From Chloroflexota bacterium (lineage in GTDB: Bacteria > Chloroflexota > Dehalococcoidia > Lucifugimonadales > Lucifugimonadaceae): DNA of 64,000 nt. Position 1 is the first letter of the stretch. Each line of letters opens with the position of its first letter. A program made the position numbers and the translations under genes. The notes below the pieces were generated by a model. That model did no database searches and was not told the DNA's origin. It saw only the letters and a list, made by a program, of their open reading frames with translations. Location: positions 1 through 64,000 of the forward strand of contig JAQCHZ010000009.1 of assembly GCA_027618835.1 (NCBI GenBank). Direction: 5' to 3'. Shown here piece after piece: positions 1-8,430 of this stretch.

Positions 1-126
1 CGACTGTTTGCCGTCAGGCATTGTTATCTGGAACGCCCAGTATTTGATGCCGTTGCGCTTTGCTACGTAGATTGAGCCTTCTTTATTGCGACGTTTACGA
101 CGCTTTACTGGTCTGCCTCTAGTCAT
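1..126 (-). CDS. Tyrosine-type integrase, N-terminal part only (cut by window edge)
   Basis: The minus strand holds 42 open codons from an ATG at 126 to the window edge. The start is very basic (MTRGRPVKRRKRRNKEGSIY) and continues with the pattern GSIYVAKRNG..YWAFQITMPDGKQ, typical of the N-terminal arm-type DNA-binding domain of phage and ICE tyrosine recombinases. The catalytic domain lies outside the window. Its ATG overlaps the stop of the upstream 310-aa gene (ATGACTAG), so the two are translationally coupled. Together with the excisionase-like and primase-like genes this supports an integrative element. The assignment rests only on this short N-terminal pattern. Confidence 0.55.
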   Translation of the reverse strand, partial: MTRGRPVKRRKRRNKEGSIYVAKRNGIKYWAFQITMPDGKQS

Positions 127-1051
127 TGGAAGCCTCCGATTCTTCTATTGGTTGAACAACAGGTAAAAAATCACCCGCCATTGCTACTTTAAGTTGCACT
201 TGCCAGCCGCAGAGGTGTTTGCTTTCCCCTGGTGATGAATTGATATTCAGCATCCGAGAGTCCCAAGCCATGATCTTGTATCTCGTCTCTTTTGGGTTCT
301 CGCCTGAGCCGAACGGAGTTGAGTAATTGAGTGCATAAGGCATACCCAAGTGCGCATGTGCGCCGATTAGAACGAGATTGATATCGAACGCGCTGGGCGT
401 TGGTTTATCAGTAAGGATTGCTGGTGGTTCTTCAGCCGGGATGAATGGGCAGACTAGACGCAGCTGAGGGGGTATCGCCTTGCCCTGATTTAGCGCGAAT
501 GAGTACAGGTCCTTGTTCGCGTCTGACTTCCACGGTGCATGGGCGAAATAGCTGTCAATATCGTGGACTGGTCGCTTGTTTGCCTTGCGCTGCGCTAGTT
601 CGTAAATGATTGCGCACTGAGGTATTAGGTCAACGGTTTCGCCATAAGGGTCGCTGAATTCGTAATAGACCCGCTTAGCTGCTTCTGCTTCTGCTTTGGT
701 TAGTCGCCCCTCAATGTTGAAGATCGTTTTCACGAGTTCAAAACGTTGCAAGTAACTCCGCAAGAACGGTTCGGCATCATCTAGATCGAAGTACTCGACC
801 TCGTTGCCCTCTAACGTTTTCGGCAGATGACGACGTAAGTGTTCCTCGCTAATCCAACTGATCTGTGTCCCAACTGCTTCGAGTTGCATCCTTTGAATTA
901 TTTTGTTCGCTCCCGGTGCGCGCTTACCAGGATTTGACCGGAGGTCGGCGAGCCTAATTTCGATACCGCGTTTCTTCTGTCCCTCGTAGGACTCGAGGTC
1001 TACAGACGAGTTTTTGTCGATCGTCGTGTAAGTTGTATGTGGTTTTTTCAT
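119..1051 (-). CDS. Hypothetical protein of the integrative element (310 aa)
   Basis: I do not recognise this 310-residue protein. It is soluble-looking, with no signal peptide or membrane segment, and has a basic N-terminal third and a more acidic C-terminus (EESEASND). It starts at an ATG at 1051 and is divergent from the excisionase-like gene. Its stop overlaps the start of the integrase, so it belongs to the integrase operon and is probably an element-specific accessory gene. No catalytic motif is evident to me. Confidence 0.6.
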   Translation of the reverse strand: MKKPHTTYTTIDKNSSVDLESYEGQKKRGIEIRLADLRSNPGKRAPGANKIIQRMQLEAVGTQISWISEEHLRRHLPKTLEGNEVEYFDLDDAEPFLRSYLQRFELVKTIFNIEGRLTKAEAEAAKRVYYEFSDPYGETVDLIPQCAIIYELAQRKANKRPVHDIDSYFAHAPWKSDANKDLYSFALNQGKAIPPQLRLVCPFIPAEEPPAILTDKPTPSAFDINLVLIGAHAHLGMPYALNYSTPFGSGENPKETRYKIMAWDSRMLNINSSPGESKHLCGWQVQLKVAMAGDFLPVVQPIEESEASND

Positions 1052-1187
1052 GCCCGAATGACCGGTACTTCCTACTCAAAGCGCCTGATAGTTACGACCG
1101 ATATATCGATATTCATGCCCGATAATGTCATTGTAGGCGACGCATTGATCAACCTGCAACCTCAGTTGTCCAAGTAAGGAATAGACG
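1052..1187. promoter_or_regulatory. Divergent promoter/operator region of the integrative element
   Basis: This 136-bp spacer separates the integrase operon (minus) from the excisionase/primase operon (plus) and must hold both promoters. Two exact copies of TTCATGCCCGA lie at 1047-1057 (overlapping the start of the minus-strand gene) and 1112-1122, and a perfect palindrome ATATCGATAT lies at 1103-1112. These are reasonable candidate binding sites for the HTH protein encoded at 1188, but binding is inference. AAGGAATAG just before 1188 can serve as its ribosome binding site. Confidence 0.35.
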
Positions 1188-1409
1188 ATGACATTGATTA
1201 CCGAAACTCTTTCAAACATGCCCATGCTCATGAGGGTTAGGCAAGTTGCAGAAGTTCTTGGGGTTAGCCCAACGACGGTGTACCGACTAGCAGATGCCGG
1301 AGACTTAGAAAAGGTTGAGATCAGCCTGACGACTACCGGAAAAACGATTCGGATAACGAACGAGTCAGTTCAAAATCTGATCGAACGCTGGATGCAAAGC
1401 GCTAGCTAG
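1188..1409 (+). CDS. Excisionase-like helix-turn-helix DNA-binding protein (73 aa)
   Basis: This is a small MerR/HTH_17-type protein. Residues about 14-60 read as a winged-helix DNA-binding domain of the excisionase family: MRVRQVAEVLGVSPTTVYRL, then a short acidic turn and the strand KTIRITNESVQNLIERW. Members direct excision of integrated elements or regulate plasmid genes. The gene is preceded by AAGGAA (1178-1183) and lies 4 nt upstream of the primase-like gene, so the two probably form one operon. Its position opposite the integrase operon fits a recombination directionality factor or regulator of the element. Confidence 0.7.
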   Translation: MTLITETLSNMPMLMRVRQVAEVLGVSPTTVYRLADAGDLEKVEISLTTTGKTIRITNESVQNLIERWMQSAS

Positions 1410-1413
1410 CACC

Positions 1414-2727
1414 GTGGTCGCTCAGCCTAAGCCCGAACCATTTATCACTGAAGAACTTGTTGAACTTGTTAAGAGTTTGGAAGGTGTAATTAACAACCCC
1501 CATTTCCTGCCTACGGAATTGAGGGAGATACCTCATTGGCTGAAGGTTCAGAAGAATAAGCGGGGTCACTGGAAGCAGCCGTGTATCTACTCTAGAGGCA
1601 AGCTGACTTCGTATAACTGGAATTTAGGTTCTTATCATCTTGCACTCGATAAGGTTCTGAATCAGGAGCCTCCAGGCAAGGCTGGATTTCATGCAAGAGA
1701 CAGACTTTGCGTTATCGATCTGGATGATGTGATTGATGGAGTTACTCGCCAACTCAAAGAGCCAAAGATTCTCGAACTACTAAACACCCTGAAGGCTTCC
1801 GTATATTTGTCGAGCAGCGGTACGGGCTTGCATATTCCCTTCAGGCTTCAGGAGGGTGTCGAAATAGACCCTCCCGGTAAGAATCTCAGTTTTCGAGATA
1901 CTGAAGGCGGGACAGGTCAGTTCCTCGGCGGTAAGTACCCTAGCTTCGTAGCCTTCACAGGCGTAGCGGTTCCACGATACGACTACGGGTGGTTGGTAGA
2001 AATCACACAAGCTGAATGGAACTATATTCGCGAGTTCCTGTGGTCAGTCGAAACAGTAACGTACACAGAGCCTTCAGAGCCGATACCCCTAGCTGCACAA
2101 GCCTCCACGCCACAGGCGCGCGCTCCACGCGAACCAGAGCCTAAAGAATCGCCTTTCGGTATCAAGTGGAAGCCTAATTACCGCAGTCACGTTGAGAGCG
2201 TGTTCAATGGTTTCGATGACCCGAGGGAAGAAAGCGACACCAGCACTTCAGGGAGGTGTAATCAGTGGATTTCGCTTTACATCAGAGGAGCCGAACATTG
2301 GACTTACGACCAGGCTGTACAACTATCGAAGCAGGTCGAAGGCTTTTACTTGAGCAAGCAAACCAACCCGCGAAATAAGAAACGGCCAGATTGGCATGAA
2401 GCTAACGTCATCAAGCTGATAAAAAAGTTCACTGAGTCCAGTTCCCTTATTTACTTGAGCAAGCATGACCTAGAAGGAAAGAAGCCAGTAGATGAGCAAC
2501 TACTACAAGCTACTAGATACGCTCAAGGCACAGGTATGAAGCCAACAACTCAGGCGATTTTCTTGATGATAGTTTCAAAAGCTAGCGGTCGAGATCGGTT
2601 CAAGCTAAGCGACTCCAACCTTGCCGATGCTGTCGATCTTCATCGAACCACTGTTATCAGGGCGAAGAAGGAACTGGCTAACTTCAGTTTCCTGAAAATC
2701 AACGGCAACATCTACACGTTCCTCTAG
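1414..2727 (+). CDS. Primase-polymerase-like replication protein of a mobile element
   Basis: This 437-aa protein starts at a GTG 4 nt after the excisionase-like gene. Residues about 40-210 resemble the N-terminal primase/polymerase domain of phage and plasmid D5-type replication proteins: the RDRLCVIDLDDVIDG segment supplies the acidic metal-binding pair (DLDD), followed by SSSGTGLHIPFRL (the conserved S-G-x-G-x-H motif) and a later GGTGQFLGGKYPSFVAFTG. The middle has a proline-rich linker near residues 225-245. The C-terminal 70 residues (TTQAIFLMIVSK...LADAVDLHRTTVIRAKKEL) look like a winged helix. No helicase domain is present, so the element may rely on the host helicase. Role in element replication is inferred. 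Confidence 0.6.
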   Translation: MVAQPKPEPFITEELVELVKSLEGVINNPHFLPTELREIPHWLKVQKNKRGHWKQPCIYSRGKLTSYNWNLGSYHLALDKVLNQEPPGKAGFHARDRLCVIDLDDVIDGVTRQLKEPKILELLNTLKASVYLSSSGTGLHIPFRLQEGVEIDPPGKNLSFRDTEGGTGQFLGGKYPSFVAFTGVAVPRYDYGWLVEITQAEWNYIREFLWSVETVTYTEPSEPIPLAAQASTPQARAPREPEPKESPFGIKWKPNYRSHVESVFNGFDDPREESDTSTSGRCNQWISLYIRGAEHWTYDQAVQLSKQVEGFYLSKQTNPRNKKRPDWHEANVIKLIKKFTESSSLIYLSKHDLEGKKPVDEQLLQATRYAQGTGMKPTTQAIFLMIVSKASGRDRFKLSDSNLADAVDLHRTTVIRAKKELANFSFLKINGNIYTFL

Positions 2728-3481
2728 ATCGAACAAGCCAGGATTTTGTTCAGCAGTGTCCAACGGACCACCCTCACCCACACACTTCGCTTCCTGAGGG
2801 CTACGTGTGTTCCCCACCCGAATCGTTTACATACGCTTACACAATGTGTGTATTGATGGTTATCGTCACAATCAAACACTACGCTCCATTTTTAAGATTC
2901 CGCTACGTGTTTGAAGCAAGAGTCAGTCCCCCTAGTAACCCCCTAGAAACCCCCAACTGTGTATTGTGTTGCAATTTGCGACAGCTACCTTCTCCGAAAC
3001 AGGTAAGTTGAACTAATAAACAATCACTTCAAGAAATAGCTACTGTTGCAAAAAGCGACATTCCTTGATTACGGACTCACTTAACTACTAGTACACCACC
3101 GATTTAGCCCTGCTCGCTTCGTACATAACCCTGCCGACTCATACACACGCCCGCGCGAAGCCGATGCGACAAAACGCACCATTTAGGCTACTAACCAGTT
3201 CAATGCTGACGATGTTGAGTTGTTGCTGTGCCTCGCGTGCTTGTGCTTGAGCAACCTAGCCCTGCTGCATGTCGCCGTGCTGCGTTAGGGCTGACTCCCT
3301 ACACGGAGGATTACGGATAGAGGCGGGTTTCATGTCGTAACCATCTGCTTTCCCACCCTGACATCTAGCTACTGATTTGTCTTAGTGCGGTGGCTCTACC
3401 GGCTCACTAACTTTGTGGCATACTCCTCAGTAATCATTGACAGCGATTTATCAGAGATAGTTAGTTACTAAAAGGTGATGT
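2728..3481. other. Long non-coding stretch of the integrative element
   Basis: About 750 bp lack a convincing gene; a 68-codon frame at 2805-3011 has no family-like pattern. The stretch contains an 11-bp periodic run of C-tracts (CCCCCTAGTAA, CCCCCTAGAAA, then CCCCC; about 2931-2956) and an inverted pair AGCCCT/AGGGCT around 3256-3292. Its position right after the primase-like gene would suit a replication origin or a structured RNA, but I see no decisive signal. Confidence 0.3.
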
Positions 3482-5329
3482 ATGGATACAAGCGCTACTG
3501 CAAGTAGGCATGGCAGATCAAGTTGGGACGATTATGCGGGATCAAGCCTTTATTGGGCCTATGAGTTAGGTGCGCCGACAGATTTGTTTTATGAGCTATC
3601 TGAGGTATTCCGTATAGCTTATCCATCAAATAATCAAAACGATAAAATCCGCCATTCTGCATGCAAGTGCTGCACTAACGAGCGCGCACAACAAGAATCA
3701 GTGTTACTAGTTCAACTTGAGGAACTCACCGATTCATTGAAGGGCTGTTGGGAAAATGGGGACATTGATGAAGATGAATTTTACCGGCTATTTAACGAAC
3801 TATCGAATTCGACGATACGACTACATTACACAGCCTATGAAAAATATCGAAAACCCGGAAATTACCTATCTGCTATCCGACGCGGAATTGGAAAAATAAT
3901 GGCGATGGATCAGATGCTACGTCGACAGGATAGGGAAGGGGTAATTAGCTACTTGACTCGTTTACGAGATGGATTACAACGACGTTCTCCCGCCGGATCG
4001 CCGCCTGACTTGGGACTGCTATTTATTTTAACCCGCTACGTTTCAGAAATACTCTTGGGACTACTTAGCAAAATACAGGATCGACAAGAAGTTAATGCTT
4101 CCAATGCTGTTTTTACTACTGAGTTTGCAGTTTCTTTTAGTAACACCTTTAGTTCAGTGATTCGAGAAAGACACTTAGCCTGGGGTGGGGATGTATCGAA
4201 ATGGGAAGCAGGCCGGTCTGCTTTTCGAGCCATCATTTTTCTTTCATGCGAGTTGGATAAAATTAAACATAACGCAATCTTTGAAGCACTAACAGATAAT
4301 TCAATTTCACGGGAATTGAAGTTTTACGCTGTGCATTATTTAGCTGCTCTTCAGAAAAAGGAAGCACCCTTCAAGTTAAGCGCTGGTGAACGTTTGCTAT
4401 TTAGTTACTCGGTGGGTTACGTGGCTACAACTAACCGTTCAACCAGAACATACCAGTCAACTTCTAAAACAGAAGGGGGTGAATACCACTCAAATACGGT
4501 TCACTGGGGGCATGGGGTCAGCAATACACAAGGCACGCTTTCGCCAAGAACTAGGAGAACTAACAGTTTAACCGAAACGAGCTCTCATCGAGCTTGGGCG
4601 GATGAGAAACCTTCAGATTTGATGATTACCTCTCGCCAATTATGGTTTTCCACACATGATAAGACCGTGGGATCCACGATTAATCTATCTAAGATAAATT
4701 CAATGACACCCAGCGAGGAGGGGTTACATTTCATACGCGGAACCCGTTCAACGCCGGAACAGTTTGTACAAGCACAGGCTTTTGCATATTGGGGTACTGA
4801 GCCCGACCCATTTCTAGCGAAAACAGCCGAGCTAGCTTGGAGGCAAGGTCAAGAGATTGAAGAACGGGCCAACGAGTTGATAGCTGAATATGAAGCTGAA
4901 GATGGAAATAACATTGGAGAGTCGAACCTCAACAGTGCAGCTATAGAAAATCGAGAGGTGGCTTCAGAGAAACATGAGGTGGCTTCAGAGAGTAAATATT
5001 GCGATACGTGTGGAGGGTCGATCAATATCAACGCGGAAATATGTCCAAAATGTAGCTTCCTCCAGATACTTGTCCAAGATGTAGCGTCCGCCAGATACCT
5101 GTCCCCAGAAAATATAAACACTAGTCCTAAGTCATTTGTTGCTGCACTGATTTTTGTTGTGCTGCTCGGATGGTTAGGTGTTCATAGGTTCTATGTCGGA
5201 AAACCTGTTACCGGTATCATCATAATTTTGACACTTGGTGGTTTTTTCCCCATTTGGCCTTTAATTGATCTGATATTGATCGCTACTGGTAACTTCAAGG
5301 ACAGTAATGGAATGAAAATCAAACCTTAG
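3482..5329 (+). CDS. Zinc-ribbon / TM2-domain membrane protein (615 aa)
   Basis: The N-terminal 400 residues are unrecognised and probably cytosolic. An acidic linker with a 7-residue duplication (EVASEKH/EVASESK) leads to a zinc ribbon (YCDTCGG, then CPKC) and then a TM2 domain: two hydrophobic segments separated by the hallmark GWLGVHRFYVGKPVTG, ending with a conserved-looking D-L-I-L. TM2 proteins are membrane proteins of uncertain function, often fused to ribbons. The gene is visibly AT-richer than the chromosomal genes to its right, suggesting transfer. A 29-bp near-tandem repeat at about 5041-5098 crosses the ribbon. The start ATG follows an AAAGGTG element. It is the last gene before tRNA-Gly and may be cargo of the element. 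Confidence 0.65.
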   Translation: MDTSATASRHGRSSWDDYAGSSLYWAYELGAPTDLFYELSEVFRIAYPSNNQNDKIRHSACKCCTNERAQQESVLLVQLEELTDSLKGCWENGDIDEDEFYRLFNELSNSTIRLHYTAYEKYRKPGNYLSAIRRGIGKIMAMDQMLRRQDREGVISYLTRLRDGLQRRSPAGSPPDLGLLFILTRYVSEILLGLLSKIQDRQEVNASNAVFTTEFAVSFSNTFSSVIRERHLAWGGDVSKWEAGRSAFRAIIFLSCELDKIKHNAIFEALTDNSISRELKFYAVHYLAALQKKEAPFKLSAGERLLFSYSVGYVATTNRSTRTYQSTSKTEGGEYHSNTVHWGHGVSNTQGTLSPRTRRTNSLTETSSHRAWADEKPSDLMITSRQLWFSTHDKTVGSTINLSKINSMTPSEEGLHFIRGTRSTPEQFVQAQAFAYWGTEPDPFLAKTAELAWRQGQEIEERANELIAEYEAEDGNNIGESNLNSAAIENREVASEKHEVASESKYCDTCGGSININAEICPKCSFLQILVQDVASARYLSPENINTSPKSFVAALIFVVLLGWLGVHRFYVGKPVTGIIIILTLGGFFPIWPLIDLILIATGNFKDSNGMKIKP

Positions 5330-5497
5330 AAATCTGACAAACGGATAAAACTAGCTTTCAGCACTCTAACCCCCACCATCTATTTGAACAACGGTACTTC
5401 TGGGTATCGGCGGTAGGTGTTGCCAGTAGGTACGACAGACGACCGAAACAGCGAATTAAATCGTGCGGTTACAACAAAATTACAACAATTAACAGAA

Positions 5498-5520
5498 AAG
5501 CCCCTGCATTTCTGCAGGGA
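5498..5520 (-). terminator. Intrinsic terminator of tRNA-Gly
   Basis: CCCTGCA and TGCAGGG form a perfect 7-bp stem with a TTTC loop (5502-5519). Read on the minus strand, downstream of the tRNA 3' end, it is followed by CTTTTCTG. Confidence 0.65.
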
Positions 5521-5542
5521 CTTCTTCAGTTCGGATTGAGTT

Positions 5543-5617
5543 TGGAGCGGAAGACGAGAATTGAACCCGCTACCCTTTGCTTGGGAAGCAAATGCTCTGC
5601 CTCTGGGCTATTTCCAC
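5543..5617 (-). tRNA. tRNA-Gly, anticodon CCC
   Basis: On the minus strand a 75-nt cloverleaf can be drawn. The acceptor 5' strand GTGGAA pairs with TTCCGC (one G-U). The anticodon stem is TTTGC/GCAAA around the loop TTCCCAA, anticodon CCC. The T arm has the loop TTCAATT. The 3' end TCCA is encoded. The seventh acceptor pair appears to be an A-C mismatch. The 3' end faces the integrative element on its left, the usual geometry when a tRNA 3' end serves as the attachment site. Confidence 0.85.
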
Positions 5618-5658
5618 TTTGAACTAGTTAGTACCGCAATCAACCACACTCCGTGTTA

Positions 5659-6615
5659 CTAATTGTTCGCTCCTGCTCGGAGATCGGCGAGGACTTCTTT
5701 GATCTCGTCATAGCGCACAGCCCGATTGTCCGATCCAATTACCGTGCTTTTCTCAATGATCGTCCCAATCAACTCACCGTCCATATCGAACAGTCCACCA
5801 CCGCTCATGCCGTTCGTGACATCGGCATTAAAGCCGTACGTCGATACTTCACCCGGCACGACGTTCCACCACGTTGAAATGTGACCAAAACTGGTCATTG
5901 GAACACTGTTTGAAACCGGAGTGACGTACCCAATTGCAATGACCGGACTTCCGATCAATCCGTTCGACGTCCACTCGCTTCCCGTCCAAGTTGATCCTTC
6001 TGAAATTACCGTTATCGACTCTTCCCCCGTTGATGAAAATGTCAGCAACGCCAGATCGCGCGTTTTGTCCCAGCCTTTGACAACGGCGTTCACCAAACCA
6101 ACACCCGGTATAGAAGCCTGAACAATCGACTTCCCAGTAATCAGATGCTCGGCGGTTAACAGTTCGCCCGCACCGATCACTACAGCCGAGCCTGTGGCGT
6201 TCCCAGCATCGATCCAAACGACGTGATCTTTGATGTCCGAGTCGGGCAAGAACAGTTCGTGGTAATCGCCACCATCGACTCCCGTAAGGCCGATTGGACC
6301 TGCGACACCTGCAACACCCGTATCGCCAGCCTGCCCTTTGGGTCCTATTGCCCCTTTCTCTCCAGCAGGCCCGGGTTCGCCTTGTGATCCTGTTTCGCCT
6401 TGAGGACCTTCAGGGCCAGATTCACCCTGCGGCCCGATCGGACCTGTCGAGCCTTCGGGTCCGGTCAGACCAGTTGCGCCCGGCGGCCCCGCTATTCCTT
6501 GTCCGCCCTGAGGACCGGGGTTGCCTTGAATACCCGTAGGCCCAACCGGGCCTTGACAGGCGACAAGACATACAAAAACTGTGAGAACGAGAGCCACTGA
6601 AATAAGGAGCTTCAT
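5659..6615 (-). CDS. Collagen-like lipoprotein with C-terminal trypsin-like serine protease domain
   Basis: The 318-aa product begins with a lipoprotein signal (hydrophobic stretch ending LVACQ, predicted lipidated Cys near residue 20). About 30 Gly-X-Y triplets follow (roughly residues 22-115), as in bacterial collagen-like stalks. Residues about 135-310 form a chymotrypsin/HtrA-fold domain: GSAVVIGAGELLTAEHLI carries the catalytic His, KTRDLALLTF the Asp, and TNGMSGGGLFD the nucleophilic Ser. There is no PDZ domain. I infer a surface-anchored protease held away from the cell on a collagen-like rod. The gene is preceded by AAGGAG. It lies alone between tRNA-Gly and the divergent orn gene. 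Catalysis is supported by motif order, not proven. Confidence 0.85.
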   Translation of the reverse strand: MKLLISVALVLTVFVCLVACQGPVGPTGIQGNPGPQGGQGIAGPPGATGLTGPEGSTGPIGPQGESGPEGPQGETGSQGEPGPAGEKGAIGPKGQAGDTGVAGVAGPIGLTGVDGGDYHELFLPDSDIKDHVVWIDAGNATGSAVVIGAGELLTAEHLITGKSIVQASIPGVGLVNAVVKGWDKTRDLALLTFSSTGEESITVISEGSTWTGSEWTSNGLIGSPVIAIGYVTPVSNSVPMTSFGHISTWWNVVPGEVSTYGFNADVTNGMSGGGLFDMDGELIGTIIEKSTVIGSDNRAVRYDEIKEVLADLRAGANN

Positions 6616-6773
6616 AGTGTTCGTAAATTGCCAAAAATACGCCCTGAAAAAATAACACAGCGAAAATTACGTTGGTTCTTGCTTGAGATTATAGCAACGT
6701 CGTTCAAGACATTCGGCTCATGTTTACTTACGCTCGTACCCCACTCGCTGGGTTACTGCCCTAAAATCGTCCG

Positions 6774-7322
6774 ATGCCTAAAAATACGAATTTATTCTGG
6801 GTCGATCTCGAAATGACAGGACTCGGCGACGAGCAGGTAATTGTCGAAATCGCCTCGCTTGTGACCGACGCCGATCTCAACGTCCTTGCCGAAGGGCCAG
6901 AACTCGCCATTCACCGCACGCCAGAAGAGATGGCTCGAATGGAAGATTGGCCAGCGAAGCAGCACAAGAAGTCTGGGCTTCTCGACAGAATTGAAGCTTC
7001 GGAAATAGATATCGCCGAAGCTGAGCTCCAAACTCTGGAGTTTTTGAAGAAGTGGGCAGTAAAGGGCAAAGCGCCACTTTGCGGCAACTCTATCTGGGTC
7101 GATCGACGGTTCTTGTACAAAGAAATGCCGACTCTCGAAGACTATCTTCACTACCGAATGGTTGATGTATCTTCGTTCAAAGAGATTGTGGAACGGTGGT
7201 ACCCGAAAGACACTCGCCCGCCTTCCAAGAAAGGCACACACCTTGCGATGAACGACGTTAAAGAAAGCGTCGAAGAACTGCGCTGGTACCGCGAGAATAT
7301 TTTCACTAAACCCAGCGAATGA
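6774..7322 (+). CDS. orn: Oligoribonuclease
   Basis: This DEDDh 3'-5' exoribonuclease degrades 2-5 nt RNA and pGpG to mononucleotides. All exonuclease motifs are visible: ExoI FWVDLEMTGL (residues 8-17), ExoII CGNSIWVDRRFL (about 103-114), and ExoIII HLAMNDVKESVEELRWYR (about 155-172) with the conserved His and Asp. The length of 182 aa is normal for the family. The gene ends in a TGA stop, which shows that TGA is still used for termination here. It is followed by about 200 bp before rimK. Confidence 0.95.
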   Translation: MPKNTNLFWVDLEMTGLGDEQVIVEIASLVTDADLNVLAEGPELAIHRTPEEMARMEDWPAKQHKKSGLLDRIEASEIDIAEAELQTLEFLKKWAVKGKAPLCGNSIWVDRRFLYKEMPTLEDYLHYRMVDVSSFKEIVERWYPKDTRPPSKKGTHLAMNDVKESVEELRWYRENIFTKPSE

Positions 7323-7527
7323 TCACCAATTGGATTGCACCTAACGCTGGCAAATCCTTCACTACCCACAGCATCTCAGTGCATTCACGTCGACCTTCTA
7401 AGGAATTAGATTTCCTACAGATTAATGTCGAAGATTTAATAAATCTGTCGGAAAATACATGCCATGTTCAATCGCCGATCACTGAAAGCTTTGATCGCGC
7501 TGCGAATGACAGTCTCGGAGTCTGAGT

Positions 7528-8430
7528 GTGAATATTGGGATTCTTTCCCGTGGTGCGAATCTTTACAGCACGCGACGACTAGTCGAGGCTGCTGAAGCGC
7601 GGTCTCACGAAGTACGAGTCGTCGATTATATTCGTTGCTACATGAACATCACGACTCGTAGCCCTAAGATCATGATTGCGGGTGAACCATTAAAGTTCGA
7701 CGCTATCATTCCGAGAATTTCACCTCGGAGAACTTTCTACGGCACAGCCATCGTGCGGCAGTTCGAAATGATGGGCGTCTACTCACCGAACGATTCGCAA
7801 GCGATTACCCGTTCGAGAGACAAATTAAGATCGTTACAAATTCTGACTCAAACCGACGTCGGAATGCCGATAACGGGCTTTGCCGACTCGACCGATGATG
7901 CCGATGGATTAATCGAATCCGTCGGCGGCGCTCCGCTAATTATCAAGCTTCTCGAAGGCACTCAGGGAGTGGGCGTGGTACTCGCTGAATCGAAATCTGC
8001 AGCTAGATCAGTTATCGCCGCGTTTCGACAACAGAACTCCAACATCCTTGTTCAGGAATTTATCAAGGAATCGAAAGGAGCTGACGTTCGATGCCTCGTC
8101 ATCGGCAACCGGGTAGTGGCTGCGATGGAACGACGTGGCCTGGAAGGTGAATTTCGATCGAATCTTCACCAGGGCGGTAATGCGGTCCCGATAAAGCTGA
8201 CTCCTACAGAGAGAAAAATGGCACGAACCGCAGCAAGGGCTTTAGGGTTGAATGTTGCTGGAGTAGACCTCATAAGGTCAAACCGAGGTCCATTGGTAAT
8301 GGAAGTTAACTCTTCACCAGGGATTGAGGGCATCGAAACGGCAACAGGGATCGACGTCGCAGATCTGATAATCAAGTTCATTGAGAAGAATATTCCAAGC
8401 AAACCTGTAAAGCGGAGATTGCGAGCATAA
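7528..8430 (+). CDS. rimK: RimK-type ATP-grasp alpha-L-glutamate ligase
   Basis: An ATP-grasp enzyme of the RimK family that adds glutamate to C-terminal carboxylates (ribosomal protein S6 in E. coli; the substrate here is unknown). Seen: N-terminal [22 protein letters not shown], the nucleotide-binding segment [40 protein letters not shown], and metal-binding [14 protein letters not shown] near residues 255-268. Its 300 aa matches the family. It starts at a GTG. The zinc-protease gene follows, overlapping its stop, a well-known pairing. Confidence 0.92.
   Translation: MNIGILSRGANLYSTRRLVEAAEARSHEVRVVDYIRCYMNITTRSPKIMIAGEPLKFDAIIPRISPRRTFYGTAIVRQFEMMGVYSPNDSQAITRSRDKLRSLQILTQTDVGMPITGFADSTDDADGLIESVGGAPLIIKLLEGTQGVGVVLAESKSAARSVIAAFRQQNSNILVQEFIKESKGADVRCLVIGNRVVAAMERRGLEGEFRSNLHQGGNAVPIKLTPTERKMARTAARALGLNVAGVDLIRSNRGPLVMEVNSSPGIEGIETATGIDVADLIIKFIEKNIPSKPVKRRLRA

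Noticed and set aside
2805-3011. A 68-codon plus-strand frame after the primase-like gene
   Set aside because: No family pattern and no convincing ribosome binding site; it lies in repeat-like C-tract sequence.
5849-6217. Long frames opposite or beside the collagen-like gene
   Set aside because: They are shadows caused by the repetitive Gly-X-Y composition; the chosen frame has the signal peptide and catalytic triad.
7319-7525. A 68-codon frame that exactly fills the orn-rimK gap and overlaps the orn stop (ATGA)
   Set aside because: The overlap is suggestive, but composition is random-looking, no motif is present and it may be a chance frame.
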